A stretch of 64,000 bases of DNA from Planctomycetota bacterium. Its GTDB lineage: Bacteria; Planctomycetota; Planctomycetia; Planctomycetales; Planctomycetaceae. The stretch lies in contig JACTNB010000036.1 in NCBI GenBank assembly GCA_014584345.1, positions 62,001 to 126,000 on the forward strand. Reading direction: 5' to 3'. Below, in pieces: positions 57,297-64,000 of this stretch. The position numbers and the translations under genes were made by a program. The number at the start of each line of letters is the position of its first letter. Position 1 is the stretch's first letter. Below the pieces are notes generated by a model. The model ran no database searches. It was given only the letters and a program-made list of their open reading frames with translations, and was not told the origin of the DNA.

Positions 57297-59498
57297 TTAT
57301 CGCATCGGGGCGAGTTCCTTGATCGGGAGGAGGCCAGAGTTCGGATTTCTCTGCGTGGAACGTACGAGCAGGAGTCCCAGCAGCATGCAGACGGCCGAGA
57401 CCACCAGCCAGCCCGCGGGCAGATGTGTTGTTTCCAGGTCGCCCAATTGCCAGCCGGACAACTCCTGTTGATAGCGGGCAATCGAGAGCAGCGTGGCATT
57501 GTGCAGGGCATGCAGCAGCATGGCGGGCAGGATACTCCCGGATTGCCACGCTACCCAGCCCAGAATCAGCCCCAGACAGGTGCTGGGCACCACGCGAACC
57601 GGTGCGGCTCCCCCCGCGACTACGACATGGAACAGGCCGAACGCCAGTGCTGCAAACACCACCGAGAAACCAGGCCCCAGGTGTTCCTTCAGGCCGTTCC
57701 GCAAGACTCCCCGAAAAAACAGTTCCTCGCAGACGGCGGGCAGGCCTGCCAACACCAGCAGAACCAGCGGGAAAGGGACGGATCGCCAGGCAATCAGCAG
57801 TTCCTCCACTTGGGCGAACTGTTCCGTCGCGATGCCAGCCTGCTGGAACTCGTTCAGCCAGACCACCATTTCGAAGACCCAGGGCCAGGTCCACAATCCC
57901 AGCAGCAACGCTCCCGGCCAGGCGCGAAGTCTCGGCCAATTCAAGGAGAGCGCGGCACGGAAGGAGATCCGTTGCCAGCCGAGCCAGAATAAAGGGAACA
58001 GGCCGAACAGCAGCAGGGTCAGGAGTCCCGAGAGGATCAGTCGCAATCCCATCGAAGAAACCTCCACCCGCGCGAGCAGTCCCGAAGCAATAAAATAGAG
58101 CGGGAATGTCACCACCAGCAGCAGAGTCGCCAGGCTGAAGGAAGGGAGAGGCCGGGTCGCGCGGGGTCGCGCGAACAGGTCGCGCCAACCTCCCGGACTG
58201 CCCGTGCCCGCGGCATCGGAGCCAAACAGCCGCGCGGCGAGCAGCAGCGAGCAGGCAGCATACAGCCCCGAGGAGATCCCAGTCGCCATGGCCGGGAGGA
58301 GCGGAGCCGTCCCTTCCAGGAATTCACGTGCCAACAGCAGCATGTTGAGCAGCGGCAGAGTTGCCGTCAGATAATTCAGGTTCCAGCCAGGCTGCAGCAT
58401 CACCAGTCCCGGCGAGAAGGAGACCAGCAGCAGCGGTATCAGATAGGCCTGCGCTTCCTTGAAGCTGCGCGCGGAGCAGGTGATCAGCAGCAGCACCGTG
58501 GCGTAGAAGGTAGCAAAGCAGGCCAGCACCAGGCACAACTTGAAGACCAGCCAGGCAGTCAGACCTTCCGCCCCAAACAGCAGCGTTTCCAGTTGCATGG
58601 CATACATGGTGATGGACATCGCCAGGAGATTCATCAGGCCGGTCAACAGGGTGACGGTCACCACGGCGACAAACTTTGCCAGCAGCAGGCGATACCGGGG
58701 GACGGGCAGTGCCATCAGGGTTTCCAGGGTGTCGCGTTCGCGCTCGCCGGCGGTTAGATCGATGGCCGGGTACACACCTCCGGTAACCGTCATCAGCAAC
58801 AGCACCAGGGGCAACAACCCAAGCAACGCGTTTGTCTCCCTTTCCGGCTCAATGGCCAGGGTGTGTTGCGTGACGGGCAATGCGAATTGCAGACCGGATG
58901 CCTGCGTCCAGTCCCGCAGCTGCCGCTCTCGTACCCTCTCTAGCCGCGAGACCACGAAATCGGCAGCTTCGAGACCGGCCAGCGACCCGTTGCGACGAAT
59001 CAGCTCCACATGGGCCCCCGGGAGATCGTCCGCCAGGGAGGAATCCCGAAAGTCGACCATCACTCCCAGATCGGCGTCTCCCCGGGACACATACATTTGC
59101 AGATTGATAACGCCGGCCTCGGTCGGCACCAGGATCTGGACCGCGGGTGGAGGATCGAGCCGCGTGGATTGCGGGTACGCCTCGCGCTGGAACGGATCCC
59201 GTTCCAGCGGGAACTCACCTCTTCGCAACACCTCCCTGAACCACTGGGCTTCGAGTTCGCCTTGCAGGGCGATGCGATACTCCGGGGACTCGGCGGCGAT
59301 CTGCTGCAAAGCCAGATAGCGTACTCCCAGACCCAACAGGGGATACAGCAGCAGCGGCATCGCTAGCAGCGTGATGATCGTACGGCGATCGCGGAGCGTT
59401 TCCCGCAGTTCCTTGCGGGTGAAAGCCCATTGCTGGCGCCAGGAGGGTCGTGCGAAGTCCGGTTCTGCCTGCAGGGGCTGGAAGGGAGGAATAGTCAC
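57297..59498 (-). CDS. NatB-like ABC permease fused to CPBP intramembrane protease
   Basis: 733 residues. Residues about 1-440 are an ABC-2/NatB-type permease: QQWAFTRKELRETLRDRRTI start, a large extracytoplasmic loop, and DLTAGERERDTLETLMALPV. Residues about 500-733 are a CPBP (CAAX-protease-like) domain with CEELFFRGVLRNGL (EExxxR), AFGLFHVVVAGG and LLHALHNATLL. The GTG at 59498 overlaps the ATPase stop by four bases (GTGA), so the pair is translationally coupled. CPBP proteases often process bacteriocin-like peptides or act in membrane stress. Confidence 0.92.
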   Translation of the reverse strand: MTIPPFQPLQAEPDFARPSWRQQWAFTRKELRETLRDRRTIITLLAMPLLLYPLLGLGVRYLALQQIAAESPEYRIALQGELEAQWFREVLRRGEFPLERDPFQREAYPQSTRLDPPPAVQILVPTEAGVINLQMYVSRGDADLGVMVDFRDSSLADDLPGAHVELIRRNGSLAGLEAADFVVSRLERVRERQLRDWTQASGLQFALPVTQHTLAIEPERETNALLGLLPLVLLLMTVTGGVYPAIDLTAGERERDTLETLMALPVPRYRLLLAKFVAVVTVTLLTGLMNLLAMSITMYAMQLETLLFGAEGLTAWLVFKLCLVLACFATFYATVLLLITCSARSFKEAQAYLIPLLLVSFSPGLVMLQPGWNLNYLTATLPLLNMLLLAREFLEGTAPLLPAMATGISSGLYAACSLLLAARLFGSDAAGTGSPGGWRDLFARPRATRPLPSFSLATLLLVVTFPLYFIASGLLARVEVSSMGLRLILSGLLTLLLFGLFPLFWLGWQRISFRAALSLNWPRLRAWPGALLLGLWTWPWVFEMVVWLNEFQQAGIATEQFAQVEELLIAWRSVPFPLVLLVLAGLPAVCEELFFRGVLRNGLKEHLGPGFSVVFAALAFGLFHVVVAGGAAPVRVVPSTCLGLILGWVAWQSGSILPAMLLHALHNATLLSIARYQQELSGWQLGDLETTHLPAGWLVVSAVCMLLGLLLVRSTQRNPNSGLLPIKELAPMR

Positions 59499-60238
59499 GG
59501 TGTCACCTCGGCGGGCGGGGTTTCTTGCAACAGGGTCAGAAACATCTCCACCAGGGTGGACTTGCCGGTTTGGGCACGCAGGGCCGGCAGCGTCCCTTCG
59601 TGTTTCAGGCATCCGCGATGCAGCAGTCCGAAGCGATCGCAGAGCCGTTCCGCCTCGTCGAGCTGATGCGTGCAGACAATAATCGCCTTTCCCTCGGCAC
59701 GCAGCTGGGCAACGTAATCGAAAACGATTTGCGAACCGACAATATCGAGTCCGCGGGTCGGTTCGTCGAGCAGCACCACCGGGGGATCGTGCATCAAGGC
59801 TCGTGCCAGGTTCACCCGCTGCTTCTGCCCGGTACTAAGTGTCGCGCAGCGCTGATCGAGAAATTGCTCCAGTCGCATCAGTTCCGACAATTCCGCCGTG
59901 CGGTCCTGAATGCGTTTCCTCGACAAGCCATAGCCTTCACCGAAATAGGCCAGTAATTCCCTGGGAGTGAGCCACTGGTACAACCCGGCACTGGCGGAGA
60001 CCAGCCCGAGATGCTGCTTGATCCGGACCGGCTCGCGCGAGACGCGGCAGCCCTGGATCACCGCGTCCCCACTGGTGGGGGTCAACAGCCCCAGCACCAT
60101 GCGGAGCGTCGTGGTCTTGCCGGCCCCATTGGGCCCCAGCAGCCCGTAGACTTCTCCCGCCGCAACCACCAGCGACAGTCGGTCGACCGCGGTAAACTCC
60201 TCGGCGAAACGCTTGGTCAAGCGATCCAGGGTGATCAT
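59495..60238 (-). CDS. NatA-like ABC transporter ATPase
   Basis: 247 residues. Walker A GPNGAGKTTTLRMVLG, signature LSTGQKQRVNLARALMH, Walker B VVLLDEPTRGLD and the H-loop VCTHQLDEAE are intact. It pairs with the permease-protease through a GTGA overlap. NatAB-type exporters extrude sodium or other substrates; the actual cargo here is unknown. The ATG at 60238 matches the family start (MITLDRLTKRF). Confidence 0.95.
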   Translation of the reverse strand: MITLDRLTKRFAEEFTAVDRLSLVVAAGEVYGLLGPNGAGKTTTLRMVLGLLTPTSGDAVIQGCRVSREPVRIKQHLGLVSASAGLYQWLTPRELLAYFGEGYGLSRKRIQDRTAELSELMRLEQFLDQRCATLSTGQKQRVNLARALMHDPPVVLLDEPTRGLDIVGSQIVFDYVAQLRAEGKAIIVCTHQLDEAERLCDRFGLLHRGCLKHEGTLPALRAQTGKSTLVEMFLTLLQETPPAEVTP

Positions 60239-60543
60239 GCAAATGGACTGGGTGAAAGGTTGATTGGCGGAATCCCGACAAGCGGGATGATCGTCCGCAC
60301 GGGAACGTAGAGAAAGAGAATTGCAGACTCCGGCAGTTGATGATTCCGCGAGGGAGTGCGCACCCCAGAGGCAGGCTACCGCCCGGCCAAGGCAGCGCCC
60401 AGCCTAATCCGCAAGAAACCGATAAAATTCTCGCTCCCAAATTCCGCGGCGCGGTGCTTGTGATTGCCGAACAGGAGGTTTACAGTGAATACCGGACGTT
60501 GAACTCCAGAAACCGTCTCGACATTTATGCAAGGGGAAACGGG
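60239..60543. other. Divergent promoter region
   Basis: About 305 bp between the divergent NatA-like gene and the DUF1080-like gene. An A/T-richer stretch at about 60415-60540 could hold the promoter of the latter. No ORF is supported. Confidence 0.4.
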
Positions 60544-61272
60544 ATGAACAGGTTACACGGGTTGTTGTCGCTCTGTGCGGGTTTATTCCTCGTCGTCACG
60601 GTCGGCGTGGCGGCAGATCCGATCGCGTCGGGAGAATTGCTGTTCTCGGATGATTTCGCCAGGGAGGAAGCCGACGATTCTCGGGAACAGATCGGCAAGG
60701 GCTGGCGGAGCAACAGTGCCAGTCGTGCCCAGGGAAATAAGCAGGTGGATTTGGCAGAGGGGGCGATGCACATCACGCGCCACCCCGTTGCCGACCACGG
60801 TGTCGCCCTGTTTCACGATGTCGCGTTTCAAGACGGAGCCGTGGAATTGCGATTCAAGCTGGGGAAAGGGGACGATCTGGGGATCGACTTTGTCGATCGC
60901 GAATTGAAAACGGTGCATGCCGGGCATTTGTGCATTGCGCGAATCACATTGACGGGCATCACGTTGAACGATTCCAAAACGGGGGCGATGGACCTGAAAA
61001 TTCGCGAACGGCGCCTGGCAGGGGAGACTTCCCCCGAGCTGCAGGCGTTTTTGAAATCCAAGTCAGCGAAATTTCCGCTGAAGCTGGAGCCCGATACCTG
61101 GCATGCGTTGCGGGTGGTCGTCGCGGGGGACCGCATGCAGGCCTACGTGAACGGGGAATTCGTGGGAGACTTTCAATCCCCGGGCATGGCTCATCCCACC
61201 AAGCGGATGATTACCCTCGCCGTCAATAAATCCGCCTGGGTGGACGACGTGAAAATCTGGAAGCTCAAGTAA
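60544..61272 (+). CDS. Secreted DUF1080-like (LamG-type) protein
   Basis: 242 residues. Signal peptide LLSLCAGLFLVVTVGVAAD. The jelly-roll reads LFSDDFAREEADDSREQIG, GAVELRFKLGKGDDLGIDF and MQAYVNGEFVGDFQSPGM, close to the DUF1080 sugar-active fold and related in layout to 33751-34419. The ATG at 60544 has AAGGGG upstream. A repeat copy follows 24 bp downstream. The substrate is unknown. Confidence 0.8.
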   Translation: MNRLHGLLSLCAGLFLVVTVGVAADPIASGELLFSDDFAREEADDSREQIGKGWRSNSASRAQGNKQVDLAEGAMHITRHPVADHGVALFHDVAFQDGAVELRFKLGKGDDLGIDFVDRELKTVHAGHLCIARITLTGITLNDSKTGAMDLKIRERRLAGETSPELQAFLKSKSAKFPLKLEPDTWHALRVVVAGDRMQAYVNGEFVGDFQSPGMAHPTKRMITLAVNKSAWVDDVKIWKLK

Positions 61273-61295
61273 CGATGCCGGCGCGCGGGGGAAGT

Positions 61296-61511
61296 GAGTC
61301 TGACTTCGACGAACTAGCCGCGCCCGTCAGGAAGCGGGCCAGACGGGGGTCAAGATTACCGCAACACATTCAAATTACTGAGGCTGTGCCAAAGAAGTGT
61401 TCCATGAGGAACCGCCCGCCTGGCCCGCTTCCTGACGGGCGCGGCTAGTTTTCCAGGCCCTTTCGAGGCAATAATTACAGCATTGGTAACTGTGTGAGAA
61501 ATGTGGATTCG
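61296..61511. repeat. Dispersed palindromic repeat, copy C (about 216 bp)
   Basis: Arms are at 61312-61342 (ACTAGCCGCGCCCGTCAGGA...) and 61420-61450 (CTGGCCCGCTTCCTGACGGG...), a 31-bp near-perfect inverted repeat around 77 bp. The tail ends GCATTGGTAACTGTGTGAGA, as in copies A and B. The left outer end is missing. Confidence 0.8.
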
Positions 61512-61660
61512 TGGCCGAGTCGCCATGCGATCGAAATAGGCTGGGAAGCGGGCCTTCGACGCTAGTCTCGCTTCGTTCATGGCAGGTGTCGACGTGTTGA
61601 AGGAAAACGCCGACGTTTCCAGGCGAAGAGACTCTACCGTAGTGGATCTTGCCCGGAGCA

Positions 61661-63094
61661 CTATTCCGCCGAGGTCGCCGAGATTTGTTCCAGCAGATCC
61701 GCGATTTCCCGGTGTGCTCCCCGCGATTGAGTAATGATCAGCATGTTGGGGAGGATTTCAATGGTCGAGGTGGGGGGATCGGCGTAGTGCAGCATTTCGG
61801 TCGTGTAAAGCATGCCGTGAGCAAATGCCTTGGCCCCAGATGAAAACAAGGCCCCCATCGCTTTCATCGCCGCCCAGGAAGCCGATGGGTCCAGGCCGGA
61901 TGAATTCGATTCCGAACTCGCATTCTCCCGTTCCTTTTCCTTGTTGACCGAAATCAACTCCCCCTGCCCCGAAAGATCGACTTGCAGATTTGAATTCGAC
62001 AAATCGGGAAGCTTGAAACCGGGGGGCAAGTCAAACTCGACAATATCGATAACCTTGTCGATTTGATCCCGCCAGCTCCAGGGGCGGATCGTCTTTTTCA
62101 CGCAAGCCGCAAGTGCTTCAGTGGTCAACCCGCTCGACTTGGGAAGCTTGTAAACCCTCACAACTTTATGCAAATTCGACTGCAGTTTCGTGGTAATGAA
62201 CACCGTCTCGTCCCGCACCATCAAGTCCCAATCCCAGGCATGCGTGTAGGAGGACGGAATCCCGTGGAGTTCACCCGAGACATCCAGCATGGTGCCTATC
62301 TGGGAGATAGCCGCGCGAATCACTTGTTCGACGGTCATCGAATCATCGAGATAACTTGTGGGAATCGAGCATTGCTCGAAGACTTTCTCGTGTAGTCCTA
62401 TCTGAATCTTCTTCTCTTCCAGAATTTCAGGAACGTTCTGAATGGACGTCGCCTGTTCCTCTTTCCCAGGCTCTGCTTCGGGCGAGACAGGCGGTTGAGA
62501 CACAGGAGCCGGAGAAATCTCGGGAGCACTGGACTTCACGGGAGTGGCTGGAACAGATTCCACCTCCCTGGTGATTGGCTCGATTGGATAAGGTATCTCT
62601 GTCTGCACGGGGGTAGGTGCTACTATGACGGCTGGATCGCTGACAGCCAACGGATTCCCATAGGAAGGAGAGGGCGAAGTCACTGAAAAGCCATAATTCC
62701 CGCCGCCTGAAGGCGTTGGGGAAGAAATGGAATTCGGAGGATAGTTCGGGTAGGCATACGTCCCACCCGTCGTTATCGAAATGCCTGGCATTTGCAGGCC
62801 CGCCAAAGGACGAGTTCCAGCCGTCTGACCGCTTGGCCAAACGACCGATTCCCCTTCTTTAGCAAGGGATTCGACCATCAGACTGCTCACAACCCGATCC
62901 AGCCGGATGCGAATCCCGTGTTCCTGATGAATCCTCGCAAACAATTCGGCCAGCGTAATCGTTTCCGACTGCTCCTCGCCTGCCTGCTTCCATTGAAAGC
63001 GGGATTGGAGCCGTGATTCCAAAGATGCCTGATCTTCCGCACGCGCCAGCGAACATAGACTTAGCATCATTAAGCCGAATAAGACCGTCTTCAC
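61661..63094 (-). CDS. Secreted protein, possibly secretin-like in part
   Basis: 477 residues. Signal peptide (MKTVLFGLMMLSLCSLARA). A long Pro/Ser/Thr-rich linker (about 110-230) connects an N-terminal segment to a C-terminal part with VVRVYKLPKSSGLTTEALAA and ILPNMLIITQSRGAHREIAD, which resembles secretin N-domain or STN-type modules in planctomycete proteins. No channel-forming domain is present. The ATG at 63094 opens the signal peptide. The function is unassigned. Confidence 0.75.
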   Translation of the reverse strand: MKTVLFGLMMLSLCSLARAEDQASLESRLQSRFQWKQAGEEQSETITLAELFARIHQEHGIRIRLDRVVSSLMVESLAKEGESVVWPSGQTAGTRPLAGLQMPGISITTGGTYAYPNYPPNSISSPTPSGGGNYGFSVTSPSPSYGNPLAVSDPAVIVAPTPVQTEIPYPIEPITREVESVPATPVKSSAPEISPAPVSQPPVSPEAEPGKEEQATSIQNVPEILEEKKIQIGLHEKVFEQCSIPTSYLDDSMTVEQVIRAAISQIGTMLDVSGELHGIPSSYTHAWDWDLMVRDETVFITTKLQSNLHKVVRVYKLPKSSGLTTEALAACVKKTIRPWSWRDQIDKVIDIVEFDLPPGFKLPDLSNSNLQVDLSGQGELISVNKEKERENASSESNSSGLDPSASWAAMKAMGALFSSGAKAFAHGMLYTTEMLHYADPPTSTIEILPNMLIITQSRGAHREIADLLEQISATSAE

Positions 63095-63435
63095 GTAGAC
63101 ACCCTCCTTGAATGGTCAACATCACCCAATAAACCGTTTGTTCACAATACTCATCGAAATTCGAGTCTGCAACATTATTACCACAAGAGGGCCAGAAACT
63201 CTTCATTAGGGCGGCGCAGCCGTGTGCTGTCCTGACAGACAAGCCAACCAGGGGCGGCCTGGCGACTCTGCGCTCTATTGATTCCAACAGAACCGATCAC
63301 AGCCCGGGAACGGGGCTTTGCGGGGGCGAATGTCGTCTGATCGGCGGGTTGTGTTAGCTGCTTCACGGTAGCAGGCGTAGACGAACGGGACTATAACTCT
63401 CATGTTAGTTTGAGTATTTGAAGGGAGCAGGGGCG
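63095..63435. other. Divergent promoter region upstream of the PiT gene
   Basis: About 340 bp. It contains no supported ORF; short frames here are random-like. Both promoters are expected in this gap. Confidence 0.4.
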
Positions 63436-64000
63436 ATGACTTGGTTAATCGTGCTGGCAGTTAGTTTTCTAGCGTACGCGAATGGGGCCAACGATAATTT
63501 CAAGGGAGTGGCTTCGCTGTACGGCAGCGGCATCTTGAGTTATCGCCGGGCGCTGGCGTGGGGGACGTTCTGCACGGGGGCGGGTTCGGTAGCCGCCTTG
63601 TTTCTGGCCCATCTGCTGTTAGTCAAGTTCAGCGGGAAGGGACTGGTCCCCGAGGCCGTTGCGGGATCTCCTGATTTCCTGTTGGCGGTGACGCTGGGAG
63701 CCGGGGGGACCGTGCTGCTCGCGACCAAGACTGGTTTTCCCATTTCCACGACGCATGCGTTGACCGGTGCGATGCTGGGGAGTGGGGGCATGGCGGTCGG
63801 TTCGCAGTTGAATCTGGGATTTCTGGGACGCTCGTTTCTGCTGCCACTGCTGATCAGTCCCCTGCTGGCGGTGTTGCTGGGGAGCAGCCTGTACCTGCTG
63901 TTCCGCTGGTGCCGACTCTCCTGGGGGATCACCAAGGAGTGGTGTATTTGTGTTGGCACGGAACGTCAACTGGTTCCGATCCCACAACCAAGTTCGGTCC
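63436..64000 (+). CDS. PiT-family inorganic phosphate transporter (5' part)
   Basis: 188 residues before the window ends. The first helix bears AYANGANDNFKGVASLYGSG, the PiT GAND signature (usually GANDxxNA-type; here the following residues are NFKG). ATKTGFPISTTHALTGAML is the second diagnostic region. It imports phosphate, or phosphate with metal or sodium. The ATG at 63436 follows GGGAGCAGGGG. The rest of the gene lies outside the window. Confidence 0.9.
   Translation, partial: MTWLIVLAVSFLAYANGANDNFKGVASLYGSGILSYRRALAWGTFCTGAGSVAALFLAHLLLVKFSGKGLVPEAVAGSPDFLLAVTLGAGGTVLLATKTGFPISTTHALTGAMLGSGGMAVGSQLNLGFLGRSFLLPLLISPLLAVLLGSSLYLLFRWCRLSWGITKEWCICVGTERQLVPIPQPSSV

Overview
The window looks like the chromosome of a planctomycete (Planctomycetota, probably order Planctomycetales). 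Marker families support this: a DUF1559 pseudopilin-like protein followed by a small lipoprotein, DUF6655, PmoA-like DUF6807, a secreted DUF1080-like pair, a PIN/TRAM membrane protein, a protein kinase fused to an HDOD domain, many small signal-peptide proteins, and loosely packed genes separated by repeat-bearing gaps. A flagellin plus csrA indicate a motile cell stage. There are no rRNA genes, no CRISPR array and one tRNA gene (Gln, anticodon CTG).

Layout. 1-4481 (-): 3'-truncated bacterial alpha-2-macroglobulin. 4669-8940 (-): the most unusual block, a compact run of HTH protein, ParB-like protein, a COG2401-type ABC ATPase plus acetyltransferase split by a -1 frame change at an A9 tract, a small-terminase-like protein and a large-terminase-like protein, with no capsid, portal or integrase gene nearby. 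9213-19781: housekeeping and envelope genes (ThiF/MoeB-like E1, ferredoxin-NADP reductase, DUF502, hemC, lipoprotein, HDOD-kinase, rnc, HtrA). 20249-30960: pilin-like and DUF1559 genes, ASCH, a large conserved-looking unknown, PIN/TRAM, DUF6655, DUF6807, an IS5-type transposase remnant and a CAT-fold-like protein. 31481-39020: zinc-finger membrane protein, Crp/Fnr regulator, tRNA-Gln, small secreted proteins, a very large flagellin and csrA. 39021-40718: gene-poor, with repeat fragments and one decayed ORF. 40719-47711: lipoprotein, BON-domain protein, acidic-tail protein, serA, SMP-30 protein and an HTH-receiver protein. 48924-57197: SplB-like radical SAM gene between 56-bp direct repeats, then aspS and the translation/cell-wall cluster rpmE-prfA-prmC-murA (-), and rhomboid. 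57297-64000: NatA/NatB-like ABC exporter with a CPBP protease fused to the permease, a secreted DUF1080-like protein, a secreted unknown and the start of a PiT phosphate transporter.

A roughly 215-250 bp repeat with nested inverted repeats (arms reading CTGGCCCGCTTCCTGACGGG on one side) occurs at 10245, 31033 and 61296, with a shorter pair at 40096 and single arms elsewhere. A second repeat family and several intrinsic terminators are also visible. All functional calls come from reading motifs by eye; no database search was possible.
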